This document shows, piece by piece, positions 17,597-26,297 of a DNA stretch of 30,050 nucleotides. This DNA comes from Algiphilus sp. GTDB taxonomy: Bacteria > Pseudomonadota > Gammaproteobacteria > Nevskiales > Nevskiaceae. Numbering within the stretch: position 1 is the stretch's first letter; every line of letters starts with the position of its first letter. The notes under the pieces are model-generated. The model was not told the origin of the DNA and made no database searches. It was given only the letters and a program-made list of their open reading frames with translations. Both the position numbers and the translations under genes were made by a program. The stretch covers positions 1 to 30,050 of the forward strand of contig NZ_JAGLEJ010000028.1 of NCBI RefSeq assembly GCF_023145115.1, given 5' to 3'.

Positions 17597-17643
17597 TGCA
17601 TTACCTCTTGATTGTGTTCGGTTTCAGGTAAGTAAGCGGGAGA

Positions 17644-17934
17644 TCAGCCCTCGAGGACGGCCATGATGTCGTCCTCGCGCATCACGACCAGCTCGTCGCC
17701 TTCGTGCTTGACTTCCGTGCCCGAGTACTTGCCGAAGAGCACCTTGTCGCCGACCTTGACGTCGGGAGCGTGAACAGTGCCGTCGTCCGAGCGCTTGCCC
17801 GGTCCCACGGCGACGACTTCCCCCTTGATCGGCTTCTCGGCGGCGGAGTCGGGGATGACAATGCCACCCGGGGTGGTGCGCTCTTCCTCGAGGCGCTTCA
17901 CCACAACGCGGTCATGCAAAGGACGCAGCTTCAT
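17644..17934 (-). CDS. groS: Co-chaperonin GroES (10 kDa)
   Basis: This 96-residue heptameric lid of GroEL begins MKLRPLHDRVVVKR and carries the mobile loop EERTTPGGIVIPDSA that contacts GroEL. It ends DDIMAVLEG, as the family does. The frame is open to 17985, but ATG 17934 gives the family N-terminus and has GGAG 6 bases upstream. It is the first gene of the groSL operon, driven from the sigma-32-like promoter at 18037-18065 with a CIRCE-like operator. Confidence 0.99.
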   Translation of the reverse strand: MKLRPLHDRVVVKRLEEERTTPGGIVIPDSAAEKPIKGEVVAVGPGKRSDDGTVHAPDVKVGDKVLFGKYSGTEVKHEGDELVVMREDDIMAVLEG

Positions 17935-18010
17935 TTCAATCTCCTTGATATACCAAGTAAATCCCTGTTTTCTACGAGCGCTCACAGTGGGATCGCGCCA
18001 GCAAGTTTGT

Positions 18011-18037
18011 TAGCACTCCCCCGTGATGGCTGCCAAT
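18011..18037 (-). promoter_or_regulatory. Degenerate CIRCE operator (HrcA site) of groSL
   Basis: The left half TTAGCACTC is a perfect match to CIRCE. The spacer is exactly 9 bases, and the right half GGCTGCCAA keeps 6 of 9 positions of GAGTGCTAA. It abuts the -10 of the heat-shock promoter, where a bound repressor would block transcription. Whether HrcA still binds is not shown. Confidence 0.7.
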
Positions 18038-18065
18038 CTTGGGGGGCGCGCGGACACTTTCAAGA
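18037..18065 (-). promoter_or_regulatory. Sigma-32 (RpoH) type heat-shock promoter of groSL
   Basis: On the minus strand CTTGAAA, a 13-base spacer and CCCCAAGAT match the heat-shock consensus (CTTGAAA and CCCCATNT) closely. It lies about 100 bases upstream of the groS ATG. Confidence 0.85.
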
Positions 18066-18113
18066 GCCCGGCGGGAAAAAATTTGTCGGCGACGCGGAAT
18101 GTTGCAGCGCGGT

Positions 18114-18119
18114 AGACTC
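18114..18119 (+). promoter_or_regulatory. Possible -10 element of the thiolase gene
   Basis: TAGACT in the context GCGGTAGACTCGCG lies 29 bases before the ATG at 18149. No convincing -35 is visible at normal spacing. Confidence 0.3.
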
Positions 18120-18148
18120 GCGCCCACACATCAATCCGCCAGAGTCCC

Positions 18149-19423
18149 ATGACTGAGATCCGACGCGTCGCCGTGCTCGGCAGCAACCGCATCCCGTTCT
18201 GCCGCTCCAACACGGCCTACGCCAAGCGTTCGAACAAGGACATGCTGACCACCGCCATGCAGGGGCTGGTCGACCGCACCGGCATCGCCGGCGAGCGCCT
18301 CGGCGAGGCCGCGGCAGGCGCGGTACTGAAGCATTCGCGCGACTTCAATCTCACGCGCGAGTCGCTGCTCTCGACGACGCTCTCCCCCGACACGCCCGCC
18401 TACGATGTCCAGCAGGCCTGCGGCACCGGCCTGGAGACCGCCATCCTGGTGGGCAACAAGGTCGCGCTGGGCCAGATCGAGGCCGGCATCGCGGGTGGCG
18501 TGGACACCGCCTCGGACGCGCCCATCGAGGTCAACGACAAGCTCCGCCAGATCCTGCTGGAGCTCAATCGCGCCAAGACCAACGGCGACCGCCTGAAGGC
18601 GCTGGCGCGCTTCCGGCCGTCGATGCTGGCTCCGGCCATCCCGACCAACGGCGAGCCGCGCACGGGCAAGAGCATGGGCGAGCACTGCGAGCTCATGGCC
18701 AAGCACTGGAAGATCTCGCGCGAGGATCAGGACCAGCTCGCCCTCGAGTCGCACCAGAAGGCCGCCGCGGCGTACGACGCCGGGTTCTACGATGATCTGG
18801 TGTCGCCCTTCTCGGGCATCAAGCGCGACAACAATCTGCGCGCCGACAGCACGCTGGAGAAGCTGGCGTCGCTCAAGCCGGTGTTCGACCGCGAGAACGG
18901 CACGCTCACCGCCGCCAACTCGACACCGCTGACCGACGGCGCGTCGGCCGTCCTGCTCGGCTCCGAGGACTGGGCGGCCCGCCACAAGATCGAGCCGCAG
19001 GCCTTCATGACCTTCTCGGAGACCGCTGCGGTGGACTTCGCCTCGGGCGCAGAGGGCCTGCTGATGGCGCCGGCCTACGCGGTGCCGCGCATGCTGGCCC
19101 GCGCCGGCATCGATCTGCAGGACTTCGACTACTACGAGATCCACGAGGCCTTCGCCGCCCAGGTGCTGTGCACGCTCAAGGCCTGGGAGGACAAGCGCTT
19201 CTGCAAGGACAAGCTGGGCCTGTCCAAGCCGCTCGGCGCCATCGATCGCAGCAAGCTCAACGTCAAGGGCGGCTCGGTGGCGCTGGGGCATCCGTTCGCT
19301 GCCACCGGCGGCCGCATCCTGGGCACGCTGTCCAAGATCCTCAACGAGGCCGGCCGCGGCCGCGGCCTGATCTCGATCTGCGCCGCGGGCGGCATGGGCG
19401 TGGTCGCGATCGTCGAGAAGTAG
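18149..19423 (+). CDS. fadI: Acetyl-CoA acyltransferase / thiolase, FadI-like
   Basis: This 424-residue thiolase has the acylation cysteine C91 in QQACGTGLE, H332 in YEIHEAFAAQ, H381 in ALGHPFAATGGR and the second catalytic cysteine C411 in CAAGGMG. Internal segments such as NRAKTNGDRLKAL and TAANSTPLTDGASAVLL resemble FadI, the beta-oxidation thiolase that pairs with FadJ, more than acetoacetyl-CoA thiolases. No hydratase/dehydrogenase partner is in the window, so the direction (degradation or synthesis) is uncertain. It is divergent from groSL. The downstream NSS gene begins 45 bases later. Confidence 0.88.
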   Translation: MTEIRRVAVLGSNRIPFCRSNTAYAKRSNKDMLTTAMQGLVDRTGIAGERLGEAAAGAVLKHSRDFNLTRESLLSTTLSPDTPAYDVQQACGTGLETAILVGNKVALGQIEAGIAGGVDTASDAPIEVNDKLRQILLELNRAKTNGDRLKALARFRPSMLAPAIPTNGEPRTGKSMGEHCELMAKHWKISREDQDQLALESHQKAAAAYDAGFYDDLVSPFSGIKRDNNLRADSTLEKLASLKPVFDRENGTLTAANSTPLTDGASAVLLGSEDWAARHKIEPQAFMTFSETAAVDFASGAEGLLMAPAYAVPRMLARAGIDLQDFDYYEIHEAFAAQVLCTLKAWEDKRFCKDKLGLSKPLGAIDRSKLNVKGGSVALGHPFAATGGRILGTLSKILNEAGRGRGLISICAAGGMGVVAIVEK

Positions 19424-19468
19424 CCGGCGACGCTGCGCGCACGCCCGGCGGCGGGCTATGCTGCGGTC

Positions 19469-20803
19469 ATGACGACTAGGGAGCACTGGGGCAGCCGGCT
19501 GGGCTTCGTCATGGCCGCGGCGGGTTCCGCCGTAGGCCTCGGCAATATCTGGCGCTTTCCGTACACCGCCGGCGAGAACGGCGGCGGCGCCTTCCTGCTG
19601 ATCTACCTCGGGATCATCGCGGTGTTCGGGGTATCCGTGCTGCTGGCCGAGATCGTGCTCGGCCGCGTCACGCAGCGCAATCCGGTGGGCGCCTTCAAGC
19701 AGCTGGGCGGGCCGGTGTGGGCGCTGGCCGGGCTGCTCGGCGTGATCACCGGCTTCGTCATCCTGTCGTTCTACATCGTCGTGGCCGGCTGGACGCTGGC
19801 CTACGTCGGCTTCTCGGCCACCGGCGCGGTGAGCAGCACCGATCCGGCGGTGCTGGAGAGCCAGTTCGGCGCCTTCGTCGGTGGCACCTGGGCGCCGCTG
19901 GGCTATGCGGCGGTGTTCATGGTGCTGGTGGCGGTCACGGTGGCCGGCGGCATCGGCCGCGGCATCGAGCGCGCCAACAAGGTGCTCATGCCATTGCTGT
20001 TCCTGCTCCTGATCGCGCTGGCTGTAAGGGCGCTGACCCTGCCCGGTGGCGGCGCCGGTGTCGCATTCCTGCTGCAGCCCGACTTCTCGAAGGTGTCGGG
20101 TGCCACTTTCTCCGCCGCGCTGGCACAGGCGTTCTTCTCGCTGTCGCTGGGCATGGGCACGATGATCACCTACGGCTCCTACCTGGGCCGGCACGACCGA
20201 CTGGGCGTCGCCAGCGGGGCCATCATCTCCCTGGATGTGCTCGCCGCAATGCTCGCCGGACTGGTCATCATGCCGGTGGTCTTCGCCTTCGGCTTCAGCC
20301 CGTCCGCCGGAGCGGGACTGACCTTCATCACGCTACCGGCGGCCTTCGCGGCGATGCCCGGCGGCACGCTGATCGCGCCGGCGTTCTTCCTGCTGCTGGC
20401 GGTGGCCGCGCTGACCTCGGCACTGTCGATCCTCGAGCCGGCGATCAGCTGGCTCACCGACGAGCGCGGCTGGTCGCGACCGAGGACGGTGTGGGCCTGC
20501 GCGCTGCTGTGCTTCGCGCTCGGTGTGCCGTCGTCGCTGTCGATGGGAGCCGCCGATCTGACGCTGTTCGGACGCACCTTCTTCGACACCATGGATTTCG
20601 CGGCCACCGGCGTCATGCTGCCGGTCGGCGCACTGCTGACATCCATCTTCGTGGGCTGGTTCTGGGGCCACCGCGCCCTGGTCGAGCTCGCCGACACGCC
20701 CGGCGCCGACCCCTGGTGGTCGCGCGCCTGGCTGCTGATCCTGCGCTTCATCGCACCGCCCGCTCTGGTGCTGATCTTGCTTCAGAGCACGGGCGTGATC
20801 TGA
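19469..20803 (+). CDS. Sodium-dependent transporter, neurotransmitter:sodium symporter (NSS/SNF) family
   Basis: This 444-residue inner-membrane protein starts with HWGSRLGFVMAAAGSAVG followed by LGNIWRFPYTAGENGGGAF, the Na+ and substrate site of the NSS family in helix 1. About 11-12 membrane segments follow, as in bacterial homologues of LeuT such as TnaT or MhsT. Known bacterial members import amino acids with Na+, so the substrate here is probably an amino acid but cannot be named. An AGCS symporter gene begins 19 bases downstream, so the two are probably cotranscribed. Confidence 0.92.
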   Translation: MTTREHWGSRLGFVMAAAGSAVGLGNIWRFPYTAGENGGGAFLLIYLGIIAVFGVSVLLAEIVLGRVTQRNPVGAFKQLGGPVWALAGLLGVITGFVILSFYIVVAGWTLAYVGFSATGAVSSTDPAVLESQFGAFVGGTWAPLGYAAVFMVLVAVTVAGGIGRGIERANKVLMPLLFLLLIALAVRALTLPGGGAGVAFLLQPDFSKVSGATFSAALAQAFFSLSLGMGTMITYGSYLGRHDRLGVASGAIISLDVLAAMLAGLVIMPVVFAFGFSPSAGAGLTFITLPAAFAAMPGGTLIAPAFFLLLAVAALTSALSILEPAISWLTDERGWSRPRTVWACALLCFALGVPSSLSMGAADLTLFGRTFFDTMDFAATGVMLPVGALLTSIFVGWFWGHRALVELADTPGADPWWSRAWLLILRFIAPPALVLILLQSTGVI

Positions 20804-20822
20804 CCCGAACGGGGGGACGGGT

Positions 20823-22463
20823 ATGAACGAATTTCTTGCGGTCCTCGGGGCCATCAACGCGGTATTGCTGTCGGTGCCGGTGCTGGTGGCCCTGCTGGTC
20901 GCCGGCGTGGCCTTCACCATCTTCTCCGGCTTCTCGCAGTACCGGTCGCTGACACACGGCTTCGGACTGGTCTCGGGGCGTCACGACCTGGCCGAGGACG
21001 GCAAGGGCGTGCTCAGCCACTTCCAGGCGCTGGCGGCGGCACTGTCGGCCACGGTCGGCCTGGGCAACATCGGCGGCGTGGCCATCGCGGTGGCACTGGG
21101 TGGCCCGGGCGCCGTCTTCTGGATGTGGATGGTCGGCGTGGTGGGCATGGCCATCAAGACCGTCGAGGTCACGCTGGCGATGATCTATCGCGACACCAGT
21201 GACCCGAACAATCCACACGGCGGCACCATGTATGTCTGCCGCGACGGCCTGCGCGCGCTGTCGCCCCGGCTGGCGGGCATCGGCGCCATGGTCGGGGCCT
21301 TCTTCGCGGTGGCGCTGATCGTCTTCGGCCTCACCGGCGGCAACATGTTCCAGGCCTGGAACGCGGCCGAACTGGCGCGCAGCTACTTCGGCGTGCCGTC
21401 GTGGATATCGGGCATCGTGCTGGCGGTCCTGGTCGGTCTGGTGATCATCGGCGGCATCCGGCGCATCGGTCACGCGGCCGCGGCGCTGGTACCCTTCATG
21501 TGCCTGATCTACATCGTCTGCGGGCTGGGCGTGCTGTTCGCCAACGTGGGAGAACTGCCCCGACTGCTGAACCTGATCGTGACATCGGCGTTCTCGCCGG
21601 CCGAAGCCAGCGGTGCCTTCACCGGCGCCGCGGTGGGCACCGCCTTCCTGTTCGGCATGCGGCGCGCGCTGTTCTCCTCCGAGGCCGGCATGGGCTCCGC
21701 CCCCATCGCGCACGCGGCGGTACGCACCCGCAAGCCGGCGAGCGAGGGGGTCGTCGCGGGACTGGAACCCTTCATCGACACACTGGTGGTCTGCACGATC
21801 ACGGCCATGGTGATCCTGTCGAGCGGCATCTGGGATCGCGATGCGGCGACCACCCTCGACGCCGCACCGACCTTCGAGCGCACCGCTTCCGGCACCTGGG
21901 CGCCCGACGCCGCGGCACTGCCCGACATCGACGGCATCGAAGCCGGCGATTCGGTCTTCATCGTGGCGCGCGACGCCAGCGGCGAGCTGCAGCGCGTCTA
22001 CGCCGAGGTCGGCGAAGGCGGCACGCTGAACTGGCAGGACACGACCGGCGACCGCGCCCCGCAGGCGCGTGACGGGGCGATCTACCTGGACCTGCCGGCA
22101 GCCGCGCTGACCGCCGCTGCCTTCGACTCCGCCGCGCCGGGTCTGGGTCGCTGGATGGTCACCATCGCCGTCTGGCTGTTCGCGCTGTCGACCATGATCA
22201 CCTGGAGCTACTACGCCGAGCAGGGCGTCGTCTATCTGTCGCGCGGCAGCACCCGGGTGGTGACCGGTTTCCGCATGCTCTGGTGCGCGCTGATCGTCGT
22301 GGCCACCGCCGGCATCGTGCGTACCGACGCGCAGTTGGACACGCTCAGCACGGTCGCCATCGGCTTCATGCTGATCATTAATCTGCCGGTGATGATCCTG
22401 CTCGCGCACAAGGCGCTTGCGACACAGCGCCAGTACTTCCGCGAGCTGCGCAGCGAAGGCTGA
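20823..22463 (+). CDS. Alanine/glycine:cation symporter (AGCS) family protein with extra loop domain
   Basis: This 546-residue inner-membrane protein carries the AGCS signature GLGNIGGVAIAVALGGPG at about 79-96, and FGMRRALFSSEAGMGSAPIA at 277-296. Family members such as E. coli YaaJ are around 480 residues and import alanine or glycine with Na+. The excess here is a polar, Asp/Ala-rich stretch at about 338-428, between SSGIW and ALTAAAF. It follows one membrane helix and precedes the next, so it is a loop insertion, predicted beta-rich from its alternating pattern. GGGGGGACGGGT before the ATG includes a workable ribosome binding site. The call is sure for the family, not for the substrate. 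Confidence 0.92.
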   Translation: MNEFLAVLGAINAVLLSVPVLVALLVAGVAFTIFSGFSQYRSLTHGFGLVSGRHDLAEDGKGVLSHFQALAAALSATVGLGNIGGVAIAVALGGPGAVFWMWMVGVVGMAIKTVEVTLAMIYRDTSDPNNPHGGTMYVCRDGLRALSPRLAGIGAMVGAFFAVALIVFGLTGGNMFQAWNAAELARSYFGVPSWISGIVLAVLVGLVIIGGIRRIGHAAAALVPFMCLIYIVCGLGVLFANVGELPRLLNLIVTSAFSPAEASGAFTGAAVGTAFLFGMRRALFSSEAGMGSAPIAHAAVRTRKPASEGVVAGLEPFIDTLVVCTITAMVILSSGIWDRDAATTLDAAPTFERTASGTWAPDAAALPDIDGIEAGDSVFIVARDASGELQRVYAEVGEGGTLNWQDTTGDRAPQARDGAIYLDLPAAALTAAAFDSAAPGLGRWMVTIAVWLFALSTMITWSYYAEQGVVYLSRGSTRVVTGFRMLWCALIVVATAGIVRTDAQLDTLSTVAIGFMLIINLPVMILLAHKALATQRQYFRELRSEG

Positions 22464-22498
22464 CGGCACGGACGAAACAGACGCGAGACGCCACCCGA

Positions 22499-23566
22499 AT
22501 GCACCACGATCCGGTAGCCGCGCACGTCACCCAGCCGAGGGTGGGCGTGCTGCTGGTCAACCTCGGCACCCCCGACGCGCCGACGCCCGCGGCAATCCGG
22601 CGCTATCTCGGCGAGTTCCTGTCCGACCCGCGCGTCATCGAGATTCCGCGCGCCATCTGGTGGCCGATCCTGCACGGCTTCATCCTGCCCTTCCGTCCGC
22701 GACGGCTGGCGCACGCCTACGCCAGCATCTGGTACGAGAACGGCGCCCCCCTGCTGGTGCATACCCGCGCGCTGGCCGCCGGTGTCGAGGCGGGGCTGTC
22801 CGGCGGCAACGGGGAACCCGCCATCCCGGTATTCCCGGCGATGCGCTATGGCTCGCCGTCGATCGCCTCGGCGCTGGCCGATGCGCGCGAGCGCGGCGTG
22901 CGCCGGCTGGTGGTGATTCCGCTGTATCCGCAGTACTCGGCGACGACCACGGCCTCGGTCATGGATGCCGTGTTCGATAACCTGTCCGGCGAGCGCTGGA
23001 TGCCGGAGCTGCGCAGCGTGCACAGCTACCACGACGACCCCGGCTATATCGCGGCGCTCGCGGAATCGGTGCGCAGGCACTGGGATGCGCACGGGCGCGG
23101 CGAGCATCTGCTGATGAGCTTTCACGGCATACCGCAGCGCTACTTCGATGCCGGCGACCCCTACCACTGCCTGTGCCACAAGACCGCGCGACTTCTGGCC
23201 GAAGCACTGGACCTGGACGACAGCACCTGCAGCGTCACCTTCCAGTCGCGTTTCGGCAAGGCGCCGTGGCTGCAGCCCTACACCGACGAGCGTATCGACG
23301 CGCTCGCCGCCGCCGGCGTGCGCCGGCTCGATGCCATCTGCCCCGGGTTCGCGTCCGACTGCCTCGAAACCCTGGAGGAGATGGCCATGCAGTACGGCGA
23401 TCGGTTCCGCGCCGCGGGCGGCGAAGCCCTGCGCTACATCCCCGCACTCAATGCCGACGATGCCCACGTCGAGGCCATCACGACACTCGCGCGCCGCCAG
23501 CTCGACGGCTGGATGCCGGACGCCATCGATCCGGAACTGATCGCGCGACGCGCGGCGGTGCTGTAG
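22499..23566 (+). CDS. hemH: Ferrochelatase (protoporphyrin ferrochelatase)
   Basis: This 355-residue enzyme inserts Fe2+ into protoporphyrin IX. Family motifs are VGVLLVNLGTPDAP at the start, PLYPQYSATTT at 141-151, the active-site H209 in SFHGIPQRY, QSRFGKAPWLQPYT at 249-262, and the acidic metal-path segment CPGFASDCLETLEE at 281-294. The length is typical of proteobacterial HemH. It follows the AGCS gene by 35 bases. Although it belongs to the same pathway as hemC, hemDX and hemY in this window, it is not in their operon. No strong ribosome binding site is seen. Confidence 0.96.
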   Translation: MHHDPVAAHVTQPRVGVLLVNLGTPDAPTPAAIRRYLGEFLSDPRVIEIPRAIWWPILHGFILPFRPRRLAHAYASIWYENGAPLLVHTRALAAGVEAGLSGGNGEPAIPVFPAMRYGSPSIASALADARERGVRRLVVIPLYPQYSATTTASVMDAVFDNLSGERWMPELRSVHSYHDDPGYIAALAESVRRHWDAHGRGEHLLMSFHGIPQRYFDAGDPYHCLCHKTARLLAEALDLDDSTCSVTFQSRFGKAPWLQPYTDERIDALAAAGVRRLDAICPGFASDCLETLEEMAMQYGDRFRAAGGEALRYIPALNADDAHVEAITTLARRQLDGWMPDAIDPELIARRAAVL

Positions 23567-23800
23567 CGCACTGACGACCGCGCCGCCACGTCACAACGCC
23601 GGGTCACCGCCCCCGCCATGTAGAGCGCCCTCGGCCTTCAAGGCCGCGCGCTGACACGCGTCGCGCGTCCGCCGGCCTTCGCCGGCACGTCTCGGTGCCG
23701 ATCGCGCGTCGCCGCATCATCGAGACGGCTGCCCACCGGAACGCCACGGCCGCAGGCGCCATGCCGCCCGCGGCGGTGCGCCGAAAAAACAGGGCGCCAC

Positions 23801-23832
23801 AAAAAACCCCCGCGGCGCGAACACCGCGGGGG
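23801..23832 (-). terminator. Intrinsic terminator of the ompA-like gene
   Basis: On the minus strand CCCCCGCGG, an 8-base loop and CCGCGGGGG form a 9-bp stem followed directly by TTTTTT. It lies 52 bases after the stop codon. Confidence 0.92.
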
Positions 23833-23850
23833 TCGAATGCTGCGGATGAG

Positions 23851-23870
23851 CGTCCCGCCGAAGCGGGACG
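23851..23870 (-). repeat. UUCG-tetraloop hairpin between ompA-like stop and its terminator
   Basis: On the minus strand CGTCCCGC, TTCG and GCGGGACG form an 8-bp stem closed as C(UUCG)G, an unusually stable tetraloop. It could protect the 3' end of an abundant message. Confidence 0.6.
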
Positions 23871-23883
23871 GCATCCCGGGTGC

Positions 23884-25041
23884 CTACTCGCCGCTGCGGG
23901 CGCGGATCTCCGCGCGACGGTTGAGCAGGCGACCCTTGTCGGTCTCGTTGCTGGCGATCGGCTCCTTCTCGCCGCCGCTGCTGGTCTCGATGCGAGCAGC
24001 ATCGACACCCTGCTTGACGAGGTAGTCACGGACCGTGCCGGCGCGACGAACACCCAGAGCCTGGTTGTAGGCCGTGGAGCCGACGCTGTCGGTGTGGCCC
24101 TCGACCGTCACCTGCAGGTTGGCGTCTTCCGCGATCAGCTGCCGGATCTCGGCGGCGGTGCGGTCGAGCGTGCTGCGGGCGTAGTCGGTGAGGTTCGACT
24201 TGTCGAAGGCGAAGTTCACGTCCTCGAACTTGCGATCGATGGCGACATCGACCGGGCAGCCGCGCTCGTCGACCTGCACACCGGCAGCCGTGCCGGGGCA
24301 CTCGTCGATGTGATCCGGCACGCCGTCGGCGTCGGAATCGATCGGGCAGCCACGCGCGTTGACGCGAACACCGGCGGCGGTGCCGGGGCACTCGTCGAGG
24401 TTGTCCGGAACGCCGTCGCCATCGGAGTCGGCGACCTTCTTGGGCTCGGGCGCCGCGGTGGCGACCACCGGAACGCTGCGCACCAGCGGGAACAGCACGC
24501 CGACGCGCAGGATGGCCTCGCTGACCGAATCCTCGGCGGTGCCGACCTGCTTGGCGGGCGCGCCGTCGGTGTAGCGGTAGGCGACTTCGCCGCGCAGACC
24601 GAAGTTGATCGACGGATAGCTCAGAAGACCCAGCGTGACCTCGCCGAAGGCACGACGGCGGTTCTCGTCGGGCGGATCGAGCTGGTTGTTGGCGAGGCCG
24701 CCGCCGAGGCCGATGTAGGGCTCGACCGTGCCGCCGCGCTGGAAGGCGTACAGACCGCCGAGCTTGAGGTTCAGGCTGCGGGCGTCACGGTCGGGGGCCT
24801 GGTCGTCGCTCGAGAACGTCGAGTAGTCGACGGCGAGCTCGGCCGCGAGGTTGTCGGTGAAGAAGTAGCCACCGGACACGTGCAGGCCGTTGCCGGCATC
24901 GTTCGGCCGGTCGTTGCTGTCGAAGGTGTACTGGTATGACAGGGACGTAAATGCCTTGACATTCCCGCCTTCCTGCGCAGCCACTACCTGGCTGGCGATC
25001 AGCGCTGCCCCGCCGAGTAAAACTGCGAGTTTTCTGCTCAC
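23884..25041 (-). CDS. OmpA/OprF-family outer membrane protein with thrombospondin type 3 repeats
   Basis: This 385-residue protein has a signal peptide (about 1-22, ending VVAA-QEGG) and an N-terminal beta-barrel domain to about 190. Two tandem calcium-binding TSP type 3 repeats follow at 205-265, each with DxDxDGVPD, a DECPGTAAGV segment and a closing GCP. The C-terminal OmpA domain (about 272-385) includes the peptidoglycan-binding GHTDSVGS with D318 and R333. This is the architecture of Pseudomonas OprF, which links the outer membrane to the cell wall. The start is GTG 25041 with GGAG 10 bases upstream. A strong terminator follows. It is probably highly expressed. Confidence 0.93.
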   Translation of the reverse strand: MSRKLAVLLGGAALIASQVVAAQEGGNVKAFTSLSYQYTFDSNDRPNDAGNGLHVSGGYFFTDNLAAELAVDYSTFSSDDQAPDRDARSLNLKLGGLYAFQRGGTVEPYIGLGGGLANNQLDPPDENRRRAFGEVTLGLLSYPSINFGLRGEVAYRYTDGAPAKQVGTAEDSVSEAILRVGVLFPLVRSVPVVATAAPEPKKVADSDGDGVPDNLDECPGTAAGVRVNARGCPIDSDADGVPDHIDECPGTAAGVQVDERGCPVDVAIDRKFEDVNFAFDKSNLTDYARSTLDRTAAEIRQLIAEDANLQVTVEGHTDSVGSTAYNQALGVRRAGTVRDYLVKQGVDAARIETSSGGEKEPIASNETDKGRLLNRRAEIRARSGE

Positions 25042-25122
25042 GATCGGTACGCTCCCTGTGTGTGGCGACTTCGGCCTTCTGAATTTGAAAGCGCCCGACT
25101 CTGCGAGCGCTCTGCACGTTTT

Positions 25123-25128
25123 ACTATA
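25123..25128 (-). promoter_or_regulatory. Possible -10 element of the ompA-like gene
   Basis: TATAGT on the minus strand matches 5 of 6 consensus positions and gives a leader of about 75 bases. A -35 is not obvious. The same patch on the plus strand reads TATAAC and could serve the divergent sohB gene. Confidence 0.4.
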
Positions 25129-25228
25129 ACAGGAGCGCTATTGCCAGCAGTACCGAACCCGTTCAGCTGGTAGTAAGGCGGTGGCTCAGGTCCCGCGCGC
25201 AAGCCCTTCACTTATTTCCGGAATCCTG

Positions 25229-26242
25229 ATGTCGATCCTTGCCGATGTTGGCGCCTTCGCGCTGAAGCTTGTGCTCATTCTCGCGCTGGTCGGCGCGATT
25301 GTTACTCTGGTAGCGCGTGGCGCCCGGAGTCGCGGCGACGATCAGCCCGCTCCGCTCGAGATCCGCGCGCTGCACGAGCAGCTGCGCGAGCGCGCCGAGC
25401 GGATCCGCCTCGAGACGGCGTCGCCGGCGCAACGCAAGGCGCTGCGCAAGACACTCAAGCGCAAACGCAAGGACGAGGACAAGGCCCCGGGGGGCCAGAA
25501 GGAGCGTCCGCGCGCCTTCGTGCTGGATTTCGAGGGCGATCTCCGCGCGTCCGCGGTTTCGGCGCTGCGCGAGGAGATCAGCGCGCTGCTGCTGGTGGCG
25601 GGCAGCGGCGACGAGATCGTGCTGCGGCTGGAGAGCCCGGGCGGCATGGTGCACGGCTACGGGCTGGCGGCGTCGCAGCTCGCCCGCATCGGCAAGCGCG
25701 GCATCCGCCTGACCGTGACGGTCGACAAGGTCGCAGCCAGTGGCGGCTACATGATGGCCTGCGTCGCCGACCGCATTGTGGCGGCACCGTTCGCGGTCAT
25801 CGGCTCGATCGGCGTGGTCATGCAGATGCCCAACTTCCACCGCCTGCTCAAGCGCAAGGAGATCGACTTCGAGCTGCTCACCGCGGGCGAGCACAAGCGC
25901 ACGCTGACGCTGTTCGGCGAGAACAGCGATGCCGCCCGGAGCAAGGCGCTGGAAGAGCTCGAGGATACCCACACGCTGTTCAAGGACTTCATCCGCGATC
26001 ACCGGCCGCAGCTCGATGTGGATACCGTGGCCAACGGCGAGCACTGGTTCGGCACACGCGCGGCCGAGCTCAAGCTGGTCGACGAGCTGATGACCAGCGA
26101 CGACTATCTCATGCAGCGCATGGAGACCCACGATCTGTTCGGCGTGCGCCTGCGTCAGCCGCGTCCGCTGATGCAGCGGCTCGCGGAGCGCGTCAGCATG
26201 GCAGTGCAGCGCGTGCGGGAAGCGGCGCTGCTGCGCGCGTGA
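25229..26242 (+). CDS. sohB: SohB-type inner-membrane protease (S49 family)
   Basis: This 337-residue protein has an N-terminal membrane helix (about 8-29), a basic cytoplasm-type linker rich in KRKRKDEDK (about 70-95), and an S49 peptidase domain. The catalytic pair is S171 in AASGGYMMA and K223 in AGEHKRTL, as in SppA and SohB. Nearly every block matches E. coli SohB, for example ESPGGMVHGYGLAASQL and GEHWFG. The frame opens at 25181, but ATG 25229 (MSILADVGAFALKLV) matches the family start. SohB was found as a multicopy suppressor of htrA loss in E. coli. A degQ-type gene follows 146 bases downstream. Confidence 0.95.
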   Translation: MSILADVGAFALKLVLILALVGAIVTLVARGARSRGDDQPAPLEIRALHEQLRERAERIRLETASPAQRKALRKTLKRKRKDEDKAPGGQKERPRAFVLDFEGDLRASAVSALREEISALLLVAGSGDEIVLRLESPGGMVHGYGLAASQLARIGKRGIRLTVTVDKVAASGGYMMACVADRIVAAPFAVIGSIGVVMQMPNFHRLLKRKEIDFELLTAGEHKRTLTLFGENSDAARSKALEELEDTHTLFKDFIRDHRPQLDVDTVANGEHWFGTRAAELKLVDELMTSDDYLMQRMETHDLFGVRLRQPRPLMQRLAERVSMAVQRVREAALLRA

Positions 26243-26297
26243 CCCACGGCCGGTACCCTGCGCGGCGACGCGGCACTGCCGCCATCGCACGGCAACC

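Larger units (their letters stand above)
23567..23883. other. 317-bp gene-free region between convergent hemH and ompA-like gene
   Basis: Several hairpins lie here: GGCCTT/AAGGCC near 23633-23646, GCCGGC/GCCGGC at 23672-23687, the ompA terminator at 23801-23832 and a UUCG hairpin at 23851-23870. No coding sequence is supported. Confidence 0.75.

Noticed and set aside
18131..20194. 687-codon open frame antisense to the thiolase and NSS genes
   Set aside because: It covers two real genes and their gap, with Gln/Arg/His-rich composition typical of reverse-frame artefacts.
20748..22469. 573-codon open frame antisense to the AGCS gene
   Set aside because: The plus strand encodes a full AGCS transporter. 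The antisense product is hydrophilic, Arg/Asp/His-rich and unlike any family.
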